Assembly: GCF_009811795.1 (NCBI RefSeq)
Contig: NZ_BLJE01000003.1
Span: forward strand, 248,001-312,000
Origin: Litoreibacter roseus
Lineage (GTDB): Bacteria; Pseudomonadota; Alphaproteobacteria; Rhodobacterales; Rhodobacteraceae
DNA: 64,000 nt
Direction: 5' to 3'
Shown one piece after another: positions 9,845-18,285 of this stretch (position 1 is the stretch's first letter; every line of letters begins with the position of its first letter). Under the pieces are notes generated by a model. It was not told where the DNA came from. It was given only the letters and a program-made list of their open reading frames with translations, and made no database searches. The position numbers were made by a program, and so were the translations under genes.

Positions 9845-11161
9845 ATGAAAAATCTGAAACTGGCATCCGCCAGTGTGCTCTGTATGGCGGCCGCAAGTGC
9901 GGGCAGCGCCACAGCCGAAGACCTGACACTCTGCTGGGCCGCGTGGGACCCGGCCAACGCGCTGGTGGAACTCAGCAAGGAATTCGAGGCCCAGTCCGGC
10001 CACACCATGAGTTTTGAATTCATTCCGTGGCCCAACTTTGCGGACCGGATGCTGAACGAACTGAACTCCGGCGGTAAGCTCTGTGACCTTCTGATCGGCG
10101 ACAGCCAGTGGATCGGCGGGGGGGCCGAGAATGGGCATTACGTCAAGCTGAATGATTTCTTCGACGCCGAAGGCATCAGCATGGGCGATTTCGCGGACGC
10201 CACCGTCTACGCCTATTCCACATGGCCCAAGGGCTCCGAGAACTACTACGCTTTGCCCGCAATGGGCGACGCGAATGGCTGGTTCTACCGCAAGGACTGG
10301 TTCGCCCGCGAGGATATCCGCACCGCGTTCCAAGAAGCCACAGGCCGCGAATTGGCCGAGCCCAAAACCCAGAAGGAAATGCTGGAAATTGCCCAGTTCT
10401 TCCAGGGGCGCGAGATTGACGGTCAGACCGTCTACGGTGCCGCGATCTTTACCGAGCGCGGCTCGGAAGGCATCACCATGGGCGTGACCAGTGCGCTTTA
10501 TCCATGGGGCTTCAAATACGAAAACACCCCCGGCTCCTACGACATGGAAGGGGCGGTGAATTCACCTGAAGCCGTGGAAGCGCTTGAGTTCTATAAGGAA
10601 TTCTACGAAACCGCGACGCCCCCTGGCTACACGAACTCTTACATGGGCGAGAGCCTTGATGCGTTCAAGTCCGGCCAGGTCGCCATGGCGATGAACTGGT
10701 TTGCGTTCTTCCCCGGCCTCTATGCGGACCCTGACACCGGGGGTGACAAGATCGACTTCTTCGTCAATCCGCCGCAAAATCAGGAAGGCTCCACCTTGGG
10801 CGGGCAGGGGATTTCCGTTGTCGCCTATTCCGACAAGCAGGACGCCGCGCTGGAATACATCAAGTGGTTCGCTGACCCAGAAGTGCAGCAGAAATGGTGG
10901 GATCTGGGTGGCTATTCGGCGCATAAGGCCGTGCTGGAAAGCCCGACCTTCAAGGACAGCGCACCGTTTGCAGGCGATTTTCTTGACGCCATGGGCGCTG
11001 TTCAGGACTTCTGGCAGGAACCTGTCTATGCGGAACTGCTGCTCGCCATGCAAAAGCGGATGCATGACTACGTGGTCGCCGATCAAGGCACCGCGAAGGA
11101 AGCACTCGACAAGCTGATCGAGGACTGGACCGAAGTCTTCGAGGACGAAGGCAAGCTCTAA
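9845..11161 (+). CDS. ABC transporter substrate-binding protein (CUT1 family)
   Basis: This 438-residue periplasmic solute-binding protein has a clear signal peptide (MKNLKLASASVLCMAAASAGSA, cleaved near SATA-ED). The mature part has cluster-1 carbohydrate-binder features: ELSKEFEAQSGHTMSFEFIP, CDLLIGDSQWIGGG, ALPAMGDANGWFYRKDWF and FKSGQVAMAMNWFAF. It captures the operon's substrate and hands it to the permeases encoded downstream. The substrate is not readable from sequence. The DHA-kinase-like gene and paired ATPases suggest a polyol or short sugar (inference). It is the first gene of the operon and is followed by strong GC hairpins. Confidence 0.93.
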   Translation: MKNLKLASASVLCMAAASAGSATAEDLTLCWAAWDPANALVELSKEFEAQSGHTMSFEFIPWPNFADRMLNELNSGGKLCDLLIGDSQWIGGGAENGHYVKLNDFFDAEGISMGDFADATVYAYSTWPKGSENYYALPAMGDANGWFYRKDWFAREDIRTAFQEATGRELAEPKTQKEMLEIAQFFQGREIDGQTVYGAAIFTERGSEGITMGVTSALYPWGFKYENTPGSYDMEGAVNSPEAVEALEFYKEFYETATPPGYTNSYMGESLDAFKSGQVAMAMNWFAFFPGLYADPDTGGDKIDFFVNPPQNQEGSTLGGQGISVVAYSDKQDAALEYIKWFADPEVQQKWWDLGGYSAHKAVLESPTFKDSAPFAGDFLDAMGAVQDFWQEPVYAELLLAMQKRMHDYVVADQGTAKEALDKLIEDWTEVFEDEGKL

Positions 11162-11171
11162 ACCAAACCTG

Positions 11172-11237
11172 CGGGCGGGGAACGACCCCGCCCGATCTCC
11201 AAGACCGGAAAAACAGGGCGGCCCCTCGCGGCCCTGT
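11172..11237 (+). terminator. Two GC-rich stem-loops between binding-protein and permease genes
   Basis: Bases 11172-11194 form a 9-base-pair stem (CGGGCGGGG / CCCCGCCCG) with a 5-base loop. Bases 11213-11237 form a second stem (ACAGGGC / GCCCTGT). Neither is followed by a T-run. In binding-protein operons such structures commonly act as partial attenuators or 3'-end stabilisers, so the binding-protein mRNA is in excess over the permeases. That role is inferred here. Confidence 0.6.
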
Positions 11238-11270
11238 CACGGGACAGCTTTGCCCGGGAAAGTGACCTCC

Positions 11271-12218
11271 ATGTCCGACACGCCGCTCACCAAGGCCGCC
11301 GAAGCGACGCCGCCCACCGTGGCCCGCAAAATCCGGGGTTTGTCGGACCGCGCCATCGCGTGGATCTTCGTTGGCCCCACGATTTTCCTGCTGCTGGCGA
11401 TCAACATTTTCCCGCTGATCTGGACCATCAATCTCAGCTTCACAAACTACCGGGCCAACCGCACGAACCGCGCCGTCGAGTACATCGGAACCCGCAACTA
11501 CGAACGCATTCTGAACGACAGCGACATCTGGCTGTCCATGCAGGCCACCGCGCATTTTCTGATCTGGACGATCATCTTTCAGGTGCTCATCGGTTTCACG
11601 CTGGCGTGGCTGATCAATCGCAAGTTCAAGGGCAACGACCTCTGGACCACGATCATCGTGTTGCCCATGATGCTGAGCCCGGCCGTCGTCGGCAATTTCT
11701 GGACCTTTCTCTATCAACCGCAGATCGGGCTCTTCAATTACGTGATCGCGTTCTTTACCGGAGCTGATCCATCGAGCTTCCAGATGCTGGGCTCCGTCGA
11801 TCTGGCCCCGTGGTCCATTGTTATCGTGGACACGTGGATGTGGACGCCCTTCGTGATGCTCATCTGCCTGGCCGGTCTTCGAAGCATCCCCGATTACATT
11901 TACGAGGCCGCCGAGGTCGACCGCGCCTCAAAGCTCCGCCAGTTTTTCACGATCACCATACCCATGGTGTTGCCCTTCCTGATGCTGGCGGTGCTGTTCC
12001 GGGGGATCGAGAACTTCAAGATGTTCGATCTGGTGGTGCAGCTGACGGGCGGGGGGCCGGGCTCCACCACCGAGGTCGCCTCCATCAACCTCAAACGCGA
12101 GGCGTTCGAGAAATGGCGCACGGGCTACGCTTCCGCCTTCGCGATCATCCTGTTTGTGACCGTGTTCGGGCTGGCCTCAATCTACGTCAAGGCGCTGAAC
12201 AAGGTGAAGGAGAGATGA
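11271..12218 (+). CDS. ABC transporter permease (CUT1, MalF-like)
   Basis: This is a 315-residue inner-membrane permease with six or so predicted spans, starting at WIFVGPTIFLLLAINIFPLIW. The EAA loop that contacts the ATPase is YEAAEVDRASKLRQFFTITIP, of the sugar-transporter type. I took the ATG at 11271 (MSDTPLTK) rather than the in-frame ATG at 11250. It forms the membrane channel with the next permease. An unusual N-terminal 25 residues precede the first span, as is common in MalF/UgpA-type subunits. Confidence 0.93.
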   Translation: MSDTPLTKAAEATPPTVARKIRGLSDRAIAWIFVGPTIFLLLAINIFPLIWTINLSFTNYRANRTNRAVEYIGTRNYERILNDSDIWLSMQATAHFLIWTIIFQVLIGFTLAWLINRKFKGNDLWTTIIVLPMMLSPAVVGNFWTFLYQPQIGLFNYVIAFFTGADPSSFQMLGSVDLAPWSIVIVDTWMWTPFVMLICLAGLRSIPDYIYEAAEVDRASKLRQFFTITIPMVLPFLMLAVLFRGIENFKMFDLVVQLTGGGPGSTTEVASINLKREAFEKWRTGYASAFAIILFVTVFGLASIYVKALNKVKER

Positions 12219-12255
12219 GCATGTCCCGTCCCACACCGCCGCAGGGATCTGTCCA

Positions 12256-13197
12256 ATGAGCAGCTTTTCCGTCACCGAGCCGTCGAACGGCCAGAAATGG
12301 TTCGCAGGCATTCTTGTCGTGCTCTATGCGCTGATCACCATCATGCCGCTGGCGTGGATCATGATGACCGGCTTCAAGACACCGCCCGATTCCATCAGCT
12401 ACCCGCCCAAGGTCATCTTCGAGCCGTCGCTGGAAGGCTACGTGAACCTGTTCACCACCCGCACCCGCGTGGGCCAAGAGGCCTTGGATGCTCTGCCGCC
12501 GCCCGAGACATGGTACGAGGAAATCGTGCGCGAGCGCGACATGGTCATCGCAGGCCCCTCCAAATTCGGCGAGCGGTTCCTGAACTCCGTCATCATCGGT
12601 TTTGGCTCCACCTTCCTCAGTATCGTGCTGGGCACATTGGCGGCCTATGCCTTCAGCCGCTTCAAGATCCCGTTGGCCGACGATCTGCTGTTTTTCATTC
12701 TCAGCACGCGAATGATGCCGCCCATTGCCGTCGCGATCCCCATCTTCCTGATGTACCGAAATCTGGGCCTCAGCGACACGCATCTGGGGATGATCCTGCT
12801 TTATACAGCGGTCAATATCTCGCTGGCGGTCTGGCTTTTGAAAGGCTTCATCGACGAGATCCCGCGCGAATACGAAGAGGCTGCGCTGATCGACGGCTAC
12901 ACACGGTTTCAGGCCTTCTACAAGGTGGTGCTGCCGCAAGCTGCCACGGGCATCGCCTCGACCGCGATTTTCTGTCTCATCTTTTCGTGGAACGAATACG
13001 CCTTCGCGGTCCTTCTGACTTCCGGCACGGCCCAGACCGCGCCGCCATTCATCCCCACCATCATCGGGGTCGGCGGGCTCGATTGGCCAGCGGTCGCGGC
13101 GGGCGCCACGATCTTCCTTCTGCCGGTCATGGTTTTCACCATCCTGCTGCGCAAACACCTGCTGCGCGGGATCACATTCGGGGCGGTGCGCAAATGA
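12256..13197 (+). CDS. ABC transporter permease (CUT1, MalG-like)
   Basis: This is a 313-residue second permease. It has an N-terminal span (WFAGILVVLYALITIMPLAW), a periplasmic insertion of about 60 residues (GYVNLFTTRTRVGQEALDAL and following) before the second span, then the EAA motif EYEEAALIDGYTRFQAFYKVVLP and the C-terminal KHLLRGITFGAVRK ending typical of MalG/UgpE proteins. It pairs with the upstream permease, 37 bases away. The periplasmic insertion resembles that in polyol/glycerol-type CUT1 systems, from memory of the family only. Confidence 0.93.
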   Translation: MSSFSVTEPSNGQKWFAGILVVLYALITIMPLAWIMMTGFKTPPDSISYPPKVIFEPSLEGYVNLFTTRTRVGQEALDALPPPETWYEEIVRERDMVIAGPSKFGERFLNSVIIGFGSTFLSIVLGTLAAYAFSRFKIPLADDLLFFILSTRMMPPIAVAIPIFLMYRNLGLSDTHLGMILLYTAVNISLAVWLLKGFIDEIPREYEEAALIDGYTRFQAFYKVVLPQAATGIASTAIFCLIFSWNEYAFAVLLTSGTAQTAPPFIPTIIGVGGLDWPAVAAGATIFLLPVMVFTILLRKHLLRGITFGAVRK

Positions 13198-13225
13198 TCG
13201 AGGTATGTGCAGGGCCGGACAACAT

Positions 13226-13264
13226 GTCCGACGGAAGTCCGATAAAAGTCCGACACAAGTCCGA
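13226..13264 (+). repeat. Four GTCCGA units in exact 11-base phase
   Basis: The hexamer GTCCGA begins at 13226, 13237, 13248 and 13259, an exact 11-base period with divergent 5-base spacers (CGGAA, TAAAA, CACAA). It lies in the 97-base gap between the second permease and the 62-residue membrane protein. Eleven bases is not a codon multiple, so coding does not explain it. It places the hexamer on one face of the helix, or forms a short slipped-strand tandem array. Its role is unknown. Confidence 0.75.
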
Positions 13265-13294
13265 ACGCGTATTTTGCGGCGAAAGGAGCCTGAG

Positions 13295-13483
13295 ATGAGC
13301 CAGTTTTTCACCGGTCTGATGCGCCTCAAACGCGGTCCCTGGGAGATGCTGGCGACCATCCTCATCGGTCTCGGCGTCTTCATGTTGATGCAGCCGTTTT
13401 TCCTGTGGGCCTACACCTACTCATTCATCACAACACTGATCGGCACGGTGATGTTCATCATCGTCAGCCACTTCAAGGACTAG
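13295..13483 (+). CDS. Small integral membrane protein in ABC operon (62 aa)
   Basis: This 62-residue protein has two closely spaced hydrophobic segments (about residues 19-37 and 40-58), a basic N-terminus (MSQFFTGLMRLKRGPWEM) and a short charged tail (HFKD). The ATG at 13295 has an AAAGGAG site, and the stop is 4 bases before the first ATPase start. A small membrane protein of another family (DUF2160) sits at a similar place in glycerol ABC operons. By analogy this one may be an accessory subunit of the importer. I do not recognise its family. Confidence 0.8.
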   Translation: MSQFFTGLMRLKRGPWEMLATILIGLGVFMLMQPFFLWAYTYSFITTLIGTVMFIIVSHFKD

Positions 13484-13487
13484 CCCT

Positions 13488-14585
13488 TTGGCCCAGATCA
13501 TCATCAAGAATGTCCGCAAGGAATTTGGCGATTTCACCGCCGTCAAGGAAAGCTCATTTACCATTGAAGACGGCGAGTTCTTCATGCTGCTCGGCCCCTC
13601 GGGCTGCGGCAAGACAACTACGTTGAGGATGATTGCCGGGCTGGAATTGCCCACCTCCGGTGAGATCTATCTGGACGGTGAAGAGATCAGTCAGAAGCCA
13701 CCCTCTCAGCGCGATATTGCTTTTGTTTTCCAGATGTTCGCGCTCTATCCTCATATGAATGTCCGAAAGAACCTCAGCTACCCACTGGTGTCCCAAGGCA
13801 TGGACCGCGCCGCTGTAAAGGCCAAGGTGGCAGAGGTCGCGCAGATCCTTGGGATTGAAGATATTCTGAACAAACCCGTGGGTGGTCTGTCCGGCGGCGA
13901 CCGGCAGCGGGTGGCGCTCGGGCGGGCCATCGTGCGGGATCCCAAGGCGTTCATGATGGACGAGCCGCTGGGCGCACTGGATGCCGAATTCAGGGAACGC
14001 ATGGCAGAAGAACTGCGCGCGCTCCACGACCGAATGAACGCAACGACGGTCTATGTCACCCACGATCAGCTCGAGGCCATGCAGATGGGGGACAAGATCG
14101 TCGTCATGAACAACGCCGTGGTCGAACAATTCGGCACTCCGCAAGAGGTCTACGATAAGCCCGCCACCCTGTTTGTCGCTGATTTCATAGGCTCCCCCTC
14201 GATGAATTTCCTGCGCTTCGACGGCGTCGTTGAAGAGGGTGCGACAGATATCAAGATGGGTGAGCAAGTCGTTGGTATGCCAAGACAAATGGAAGGCGCC
14301 CGCGGATCGCTGGTGTACGGGATCCGGCCGGAACATATCAAACTGACAGACACCGGCGCCTACCGCGGATCGGTGCTGGCGACCGAATATCTGGGAACGA
14401 CGCAGATCGTGACGCTGGACACGGCCAATGGCGAGGTGAAGGCCCGGATCGACAGTGCGCAACCCGCGAAGGTCGGAGAAGCGGTAGGGCTGTCCTTTGA
14501 TGCGGCGACAGTCACCATGTTCGACGAAACGACCGGACAAGCGCTCAAATCCGAACTCAATCAGGAGGTGTTGGCCCGTGGCTGA
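13488..14585 (+). CDS. ABC transporter ATP-binding protein, first of two
   Basis: This is a 365-residue MalK/UgpC-type ATPase. Walker A is GPSGCGKTTT, the Q-loop region is VFQMFALYPHMNVRKN, the signature is LSGGDRQRVALG, Walker B is AFMMDEPLGALD, and the H-loop is VYVTHDQLEAM. A C-terminal regulatory OB-type (TOBE) domain follows (about residues 240-365, including YGIRPEHIKL). It starts with TTG at 13488, preceded by AAGGA, 4 bases after the small membrane protein. All catalytic residues look intact. It probably forms a heterodimer with the next ATPase. Confidence 0.92.
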   Translation: MAQIIIKNVRKEFGDFTAVKESSFTIEDGEFFMLLGPSGCGKTTTLRMIAGLELPTSGEIYLDGEEISQKPPSQRDIAFVFQMFALYPHMNVRKNLSYPLVSQGMDRAAVKAKVAEVAQILGIEDILNKPVGGLSGGDRQRVALGRAIVRDPKAFMMDEPLGALDAEFRERMAEELRALHDRMNATTVYVTHDQLEAMQMGDKIVVMNNAVVEQFGTPQEVYDKPATLFVADFIGSPSMNFLRFDGVVEEGATDIKMGEQVVGMPRQMEGARGSLVYGIRPEHIKLTDTGAYRGSVLATEYLGTTQIVTLDTANGEVKARIDSAQPAKVGEAVGLSFDAATVTMFDETTGQALKSELNQEVLARG

Positions 14586-15582
14586 GGTGGTCCTGAACGA
14601 CGTCACAAAATCCTTCGGCGAGACGGTCGCCGTTGAAGGCATTTCAATGACCATTCCCGACGGCGCGTTCGTCGTTCTGCTGGGTCCCACAGGCGCCGGA
14701 AAGACCACGACGCTGCGGCTGATCTCGGGATTGGAGCAACTGGATCGCGGCGAGATTTTTGTAGGCGGCCGCAACGTTGCGGGCGAAAGCCCCGCACAGC
14801 GGGACGTTGCGATGGTCTTCCAACAATACTCCCTCTACCCGCACCTGTCCGTGCGGGATAATCTGGCATTTCCGTTGAAATCCCCGATCCTGAAAACTCC
14901 GGCGGACGAGATCACCCGCAAGGTCAGGGAAGTCGCGGAAGTCCTTCAAATCAGTCACAAACTTGACAACAAAGCCACGGCGCTGTCCGGCGGGGAAATG
15001 CAGCGGGTGTCCATCGGGCGCGCCCTTGTGCGCGACCCCGCGATCTACCTGATGGACGAGCCGCTCAGTTCTCTCGATGCCAAACTGCGCACCGATCTCA
15101 GGGTCGAGTTGAAGCGCATCCAGGCCGATCTTGGGGCCACGCTGCTCTATGTGACACACGACCAGATCGAGGCGATGACCATGGCCACCCATGTCGGAGT
15201 TCTGGACGAAGGCAAACTGGTCCAATTTGGCACCCCGCGCGAGATCTACGAGACACCCAACAGTCTTTATGTCGCCACGCGCCTTGGCCTGCCACGCATC
15301 AACATTGTCCCCGCTTCAATCTTCGGAAACGCGCCTGCGGGCGTTACGCAAATGGGGCTGCGGCCTGAGCATATTGCCCAAGGTGAGGGGCAAGAGGCGC
15401 AAGTTAAGCGGGTCGAACATCTGGGGGACCAGACCCGACTGCACCTCGATCTGCAGGGGCACGCAATCACAACCTTGGCCATCCCGGGGCAGCAGTACGC
15501 GCAGGGCTCCACGGTCAAGATCTCACCGAAAAACCCGCTGTGTTTCGACGCACATGGCGCAAGAATTCTTCAGGGGGCCTGA
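14578..15582 (+). CDS. ABC transporter ATP-binding protein, second of two
   Basis: This is a 334-residue MalK/UgpC-type ATPase. Walker A is GPTGAGKTTT, with VFQQYSLYPHLSVRDN, the signature LSGGEMQRVSIG, Walker B IYLMDEPLSSLD, the H-loop LYVTHDQIEAM and a C-terminal TOBE domain (MGLRPEHIAQ). The likely start is GTG at 14578, preceded by AGGAGG and overlapping the previous stop by 8 bases. An ATG start at 14497 would overlap far more. Two different full ATPases in one CUT1 operon is the arrangement of glycerol-type importers (GlpS/GlpT), whereas most CUT1 systems use one. Confidence 0.92.
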   Translation: MAEVVLNDVTKSFGETVAVEGISMTIPDGAFVVLLGPTGAGKTTTLRLISGLEQLDRGEIFVGGRNVAGESPAQRDVAMVFQQYSLYPHLSVRDNLAFPLKSPILKTPADEITRKVREVAEVLQISHKLDNKATALSGGEMQRVSIGRALVRDPAIYLMDEPLSSLDAKLRTDLRVELKRIQADLGATLLYVTHDQIEAMTMATHVGVLDEGKLVQFGTPREIYETPNSLYVATRLGLPRINIVPASIFGNAPAGVTQMGLRPEHIAQGEGQEAQVKRVEHLGDQTRLHLDLQGHAITTLAIPGQQYAQGSTVKISPKNPLCFDAHGARILQGA

Positions 15583-15584
15583 TC

Positions 15585-17210
15585 ATGAGCCAGTTTATCA
15601 ACGCCAAAGACACTTTGGTCACGGACGCAATCGAAGGCATTCTGGAGACGTCAAACGGCACCTTGGCGCGTCTTGACGGCTACCCGCACATCAAGGTCGT
15701 CACCCGCAGGAATTGGGACAAATCGAAGGTGGCCCTTATTTCAGGCGGCGGATCGGGCCATGAACCGGCCCATGCAGGCTTCGTGGGCGAAGGGATGCTG
15801 ACCGCCGCGGTCTGTGGCGAGGTCTTCGCGTCCCCGTCGGTTGATGCCGTCCTCGCTGGCATCCTCGCGGTGACAGGTCCCGCTGGATGTTTGCTGATCG
15901 TCAAGAACTACACCGGGGATCGGTTGAATTTCGGACTTGCCGCAGAACGGGCGAGGGCATTCGGATTAAAGGTCTCGATGGTGGTTGTGGATGACGACAT
16001 TGCCTTGCCGCATCTGCCACAGGCCAGAGGCGTTGCAGGTACGCTGTTTGTTCATAAAATCGCAGGCGCTATGGCCGAGGACGGCGCGGATCTTGACGCG
16101 ATCACACAGGCCGCGCAAAAGGTCATATCGGCGACCGCCTCCATCGGGAAATCGCTCGACACCTGCACGGTGCCGGGGTCTGCGAAGGAAGACAGAATCC
16201 CGCAGGGCAAGGCAGAACTTGGGTTGGGCATTCACGGCGAAGCGGGGGTGGAGCAGGTTGATTTCCAAGATGCCAAGGTTGCAATGGACATGGTGCTCGG
16301 AAAGCTGGAAAACGCCTTATCTAAAGGGCCTTGCGTCGCGCTGCTGAACAACTTGGGCGGAACGACACCTCTTGAAATGGCGGTGTTGTCCCACGAGTTG
16401 GCGCGCTCACCGAAAGCTAAGTCCATCACGTCAATCATCGGCCCGGCGCCTATGATGACCTCCCTCGACATGCATGGTTTTTCGGTTTCGATCCTGCCCA
16501 TGGACAAGGTGCAGGAGGCGGCACTGGCCCGGCCCGTTCCAATGAATGCCTGGCCCGGTCTTGCCAAACTCGCCGCGGCAGAGGTCGCGCCGCTTCCCGA
16601 TGGGCTCAGCCCGATCCAGCCGATCCCGTCCGACAACGCCGCGACGCGTGCCTTGATTGAGACCTGCTGCGATCTGCTCATTGCATCCGAGACTGACCTG
16701 AACGCTCTTGATGCGAAGTCTGGCGATGGCGACACGGGCAGCACGTTGGCCACCGCCGCCCGCGCCCTGAAGGACGCTTTGGACCGGATGCCCTTGGCTG
16801 ACCTGACGCAGCTGTTCCGGGCGATCGGCAATGAGTTGAGCCAAACGATGGGCGGCTCTTCCGGCGTCATTTTGGGGATTTTCTTTGGCGCCACGGGGGA
16901 TGCCTGTGCCAATGGAAAGCCTGTGACCGACGCGTTGAAAGCAGGCCTTGAGCGTATCAGTGAAGTGGGCGGCGCGGCGCGGGGCCACCGCACGATGATC
17001 GATGCTCTTGCCCCGGCTTTGGACGCGCTGGACGACGGCCTGACGCAGGCAGCTCAGGCTGCGCGAACTGGCGCTGATGCGACGGCGCAGATGGGGCAGG
17101 CCAAGGCAGGACGGGCCTCCTACGTGCCCGAGGAAAACCTGATCGGCCACACCGATCCGGGCGCTGAGGCCGTTGCCCGCTTGTTCGAGGGGCTTGCCGC
17201 TGCAGAATGA
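15585..17210 (+). CDS. Dihydroxyacetone kinase-like protein, DhaK-DhaL fusion
   Basis: This is a 541-residue ATP-dependent single-chain kinase. Residues about 1-330 are the DhaK domain: KVALISGGGSGHEPAHAGFVG binds substrate, IVKNYTGDRLNFG is the family block, and the histidine in GLGIHGEAGVEQ is expected to bind the keto group covalently. Residues about 345-541 are the DhaL ATP-binding domain, with DAKSGDGDTGSTL (Mg-ADP aspartates) and QTMGGSSGVILG. Substrates of the family include dihydroxyacetone, glyceraldehyde and erythrulose. The start at 15585 follows the ATPase stop by 2 bases. Its place in an importer operon suggests phosphorylation of the imported ketose or its product. Confidence 0.92.
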   Translation: MSQFINAKDTLVTDAIEGILETSNGTLARLDGYPHIKVVTRRNWDKSKVALISGGGSGHEPAHAGFVGEGMLTAAVCGEVFASPSVDAVLAGILAVTGPAGCLLIVKNYTGDRLNFGLAAERARAFGLKVSMVVVDDDIALPHLPQARGVAGTLFVHKIAGAMAEDGADLDAITQAAQKVISATASIGKSLDTCTVPGSAKEDRIPQGKAELGLGIHGEAGVEQVDFQDAKVAMDMVLGKLENALSKGPCVALLNNLGGTTPLEMAVLSHELARSPKAKSITSIIGPAPMMTSLDMHGFSVSILPMDKVQEAALARPVPMNAWPGLAKLAAAEVAPLPDGLSPIQPIPSDNAATRALIETCCDLLIASETDLNALDAKSGDGDTGSTLATAARALKDALDRMPLADLTQLFRAIGNELSQTMGGSSGVILGIFFGATGDACANGKPVTDALKAGLERISEVGGAARGHRTMIDALAPALDALDDGLTQAAQAARTGADATAQMGQAKAGRASYVPEENLIGHTDPGAEAVARLFEGLAAAE

Positions 17211-18259
17211 AGCCTGACCGCGATCCCCTGTCGAATCCGACGGTCAATGACATTGCCCGTGTGGCTGAGGTCAGCCTCGCGACTGTGGACAGGGTCTTGA
17301 ACGAGCGACCCGGTGTGCGGAAAGTCACCGTCGACAAGGTCAACAAGGCCATCGCTCAGATCGGTTATGTGCGCGACACCGCCGCTGCCAATCTTGCGCG
17401 TGGGCGGGTCTATACGTTCCTGTTTATCCTTCCCGCGACGGCCAATGAATTCGTGGCGCTGATCGAGCAGCATATAGATGATCTGAGCGCAGGTCTGAAG
17501 CGTGAACGCACGCTGCTGTCTTTCACCAAGGTCTCTGCCTTCGATCCGATGGAATTGGCCCGTGCCATTGACGCGGTGGACCCATCCAAGGTCGACGGGG
17601 TTGCTGTGTTCGGCCCCGAGACTCCATCGGTGCGGGATTCCATTTCCCGTCTAAAGCAGCACGGCGTTTCCGTTGTCTCTCTGGTCGCTGACATTCCCAG
17701 TTCCGAGCGGGACCACTACATCGGGATAGACAACATTGCGGCGGGTCGAACAGCGGCGCAGTTGATGGGACGCTTTCTGGCCGGCCAAAGCGGCCAGATC
17801 CTCGTTCTCACCGGTTCCATGCTGGCGCGGGATCATCTGGAGCGCCGGCTTGGGTTCGATGAAGTGATGACCCGGGACTTCCCAAACCTGTCCGTCGTCG
17901 CATCGCTTGAGGGGCGGGACGATCCGGACCTGATCGAACGCCTGATGCCCGCGGCTATGGCGGGAAATCCGAATGTTCTGGGGATTTACTCTTCTGCCGC
18001 GGGGAACGCGGGTCTGATCCAATATTTCGAAAACAGCCCGCCAGTTGTGAAGCCTGTCGTGGTCGCCCATGAGCTGACCGTCCTGTCCCGCGCCGCCCTG
18101 ATTGATGGCACCTTCGACGCCGTGATTTCGCAGGATGCAGGGCATCTGGTCCGCAGTGCAATTCGCGTAATGCGGGCAAAAATCGACAATCTGCCAATCA
18201 ACCTTGCGCAAGAGCGCATTCGCATCGACGTTTATCTGAAGGAAAATATGCCACATTAG
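17207..18259 (+). CDS. LacI-family transcriptional regulator
   Basis: This is a 350-residue repressor-type regulator. The N-terminal helix-turn-helix TVNDIARVAEVSLATVDRVL is followed by the hinge region VRDTAAANLARGR. A periplasmic-binding-protein-like effector domain then begins VYTFLFILPATANEFVALI. It overlaps the kinase stop by 4 bases (ATGA), so it is encoded inside the operon it probably controls. The effector domain lacks obvious truncation. The ligand is presumably the imported substrate or its phosphate (inference). The operator site was not found with confidence. Confidence 0.93.
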   Translation: MKPDRDPLSNPTVNDIARVAEVSLATVDRVLNERPGVRKVTVDKVNKAIAQIGYVRDTAAANLARGRVYTFLFILPATANEFVALIEQHIDDLSAGLKRERTLLSFTKVSAFDPMELARAIDAVDPSKVDGVAVFGPETPSVRDSISRLKQHGVSVVSLVADIPSSERDHYIGIDNIAAGRTAAQLMGRFLAGQSGQILVLTGSMLARDHLERRLGFDEVMTRDFPNLSVVASLEGRDDPDLIERLMPAAMAGNPNVLGIYSSAAGNAGLIQYFENSPPVVKPVVVAHELTVLSRAALIDGTFDAVISQDAGHLVRSAIRVMRAKIDNLPINLAQERIRIDVYLKENMPH

Positions 18260-18285
18260 AGGGCATACATCTTGGGGAGGATCTC

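Noticed and set aside
13226-13264. Possible CRISPR-like or satellite repeat
   Set aside because: Units are only 6 conserved bases with 11-base period and there is no spacer/repeat structure of CRISPR size or cas gene.
12187-13383. 398-codon frame on the minus strand
   Set aside because: It lies opposite the second CUT1 permease and has a shadow-like composition with no domains.
13554-14774. 406-codon frame on the minus strand
   Set aside because: It is antisense to two ABC ATPase genes that contain all catalytic motifs.
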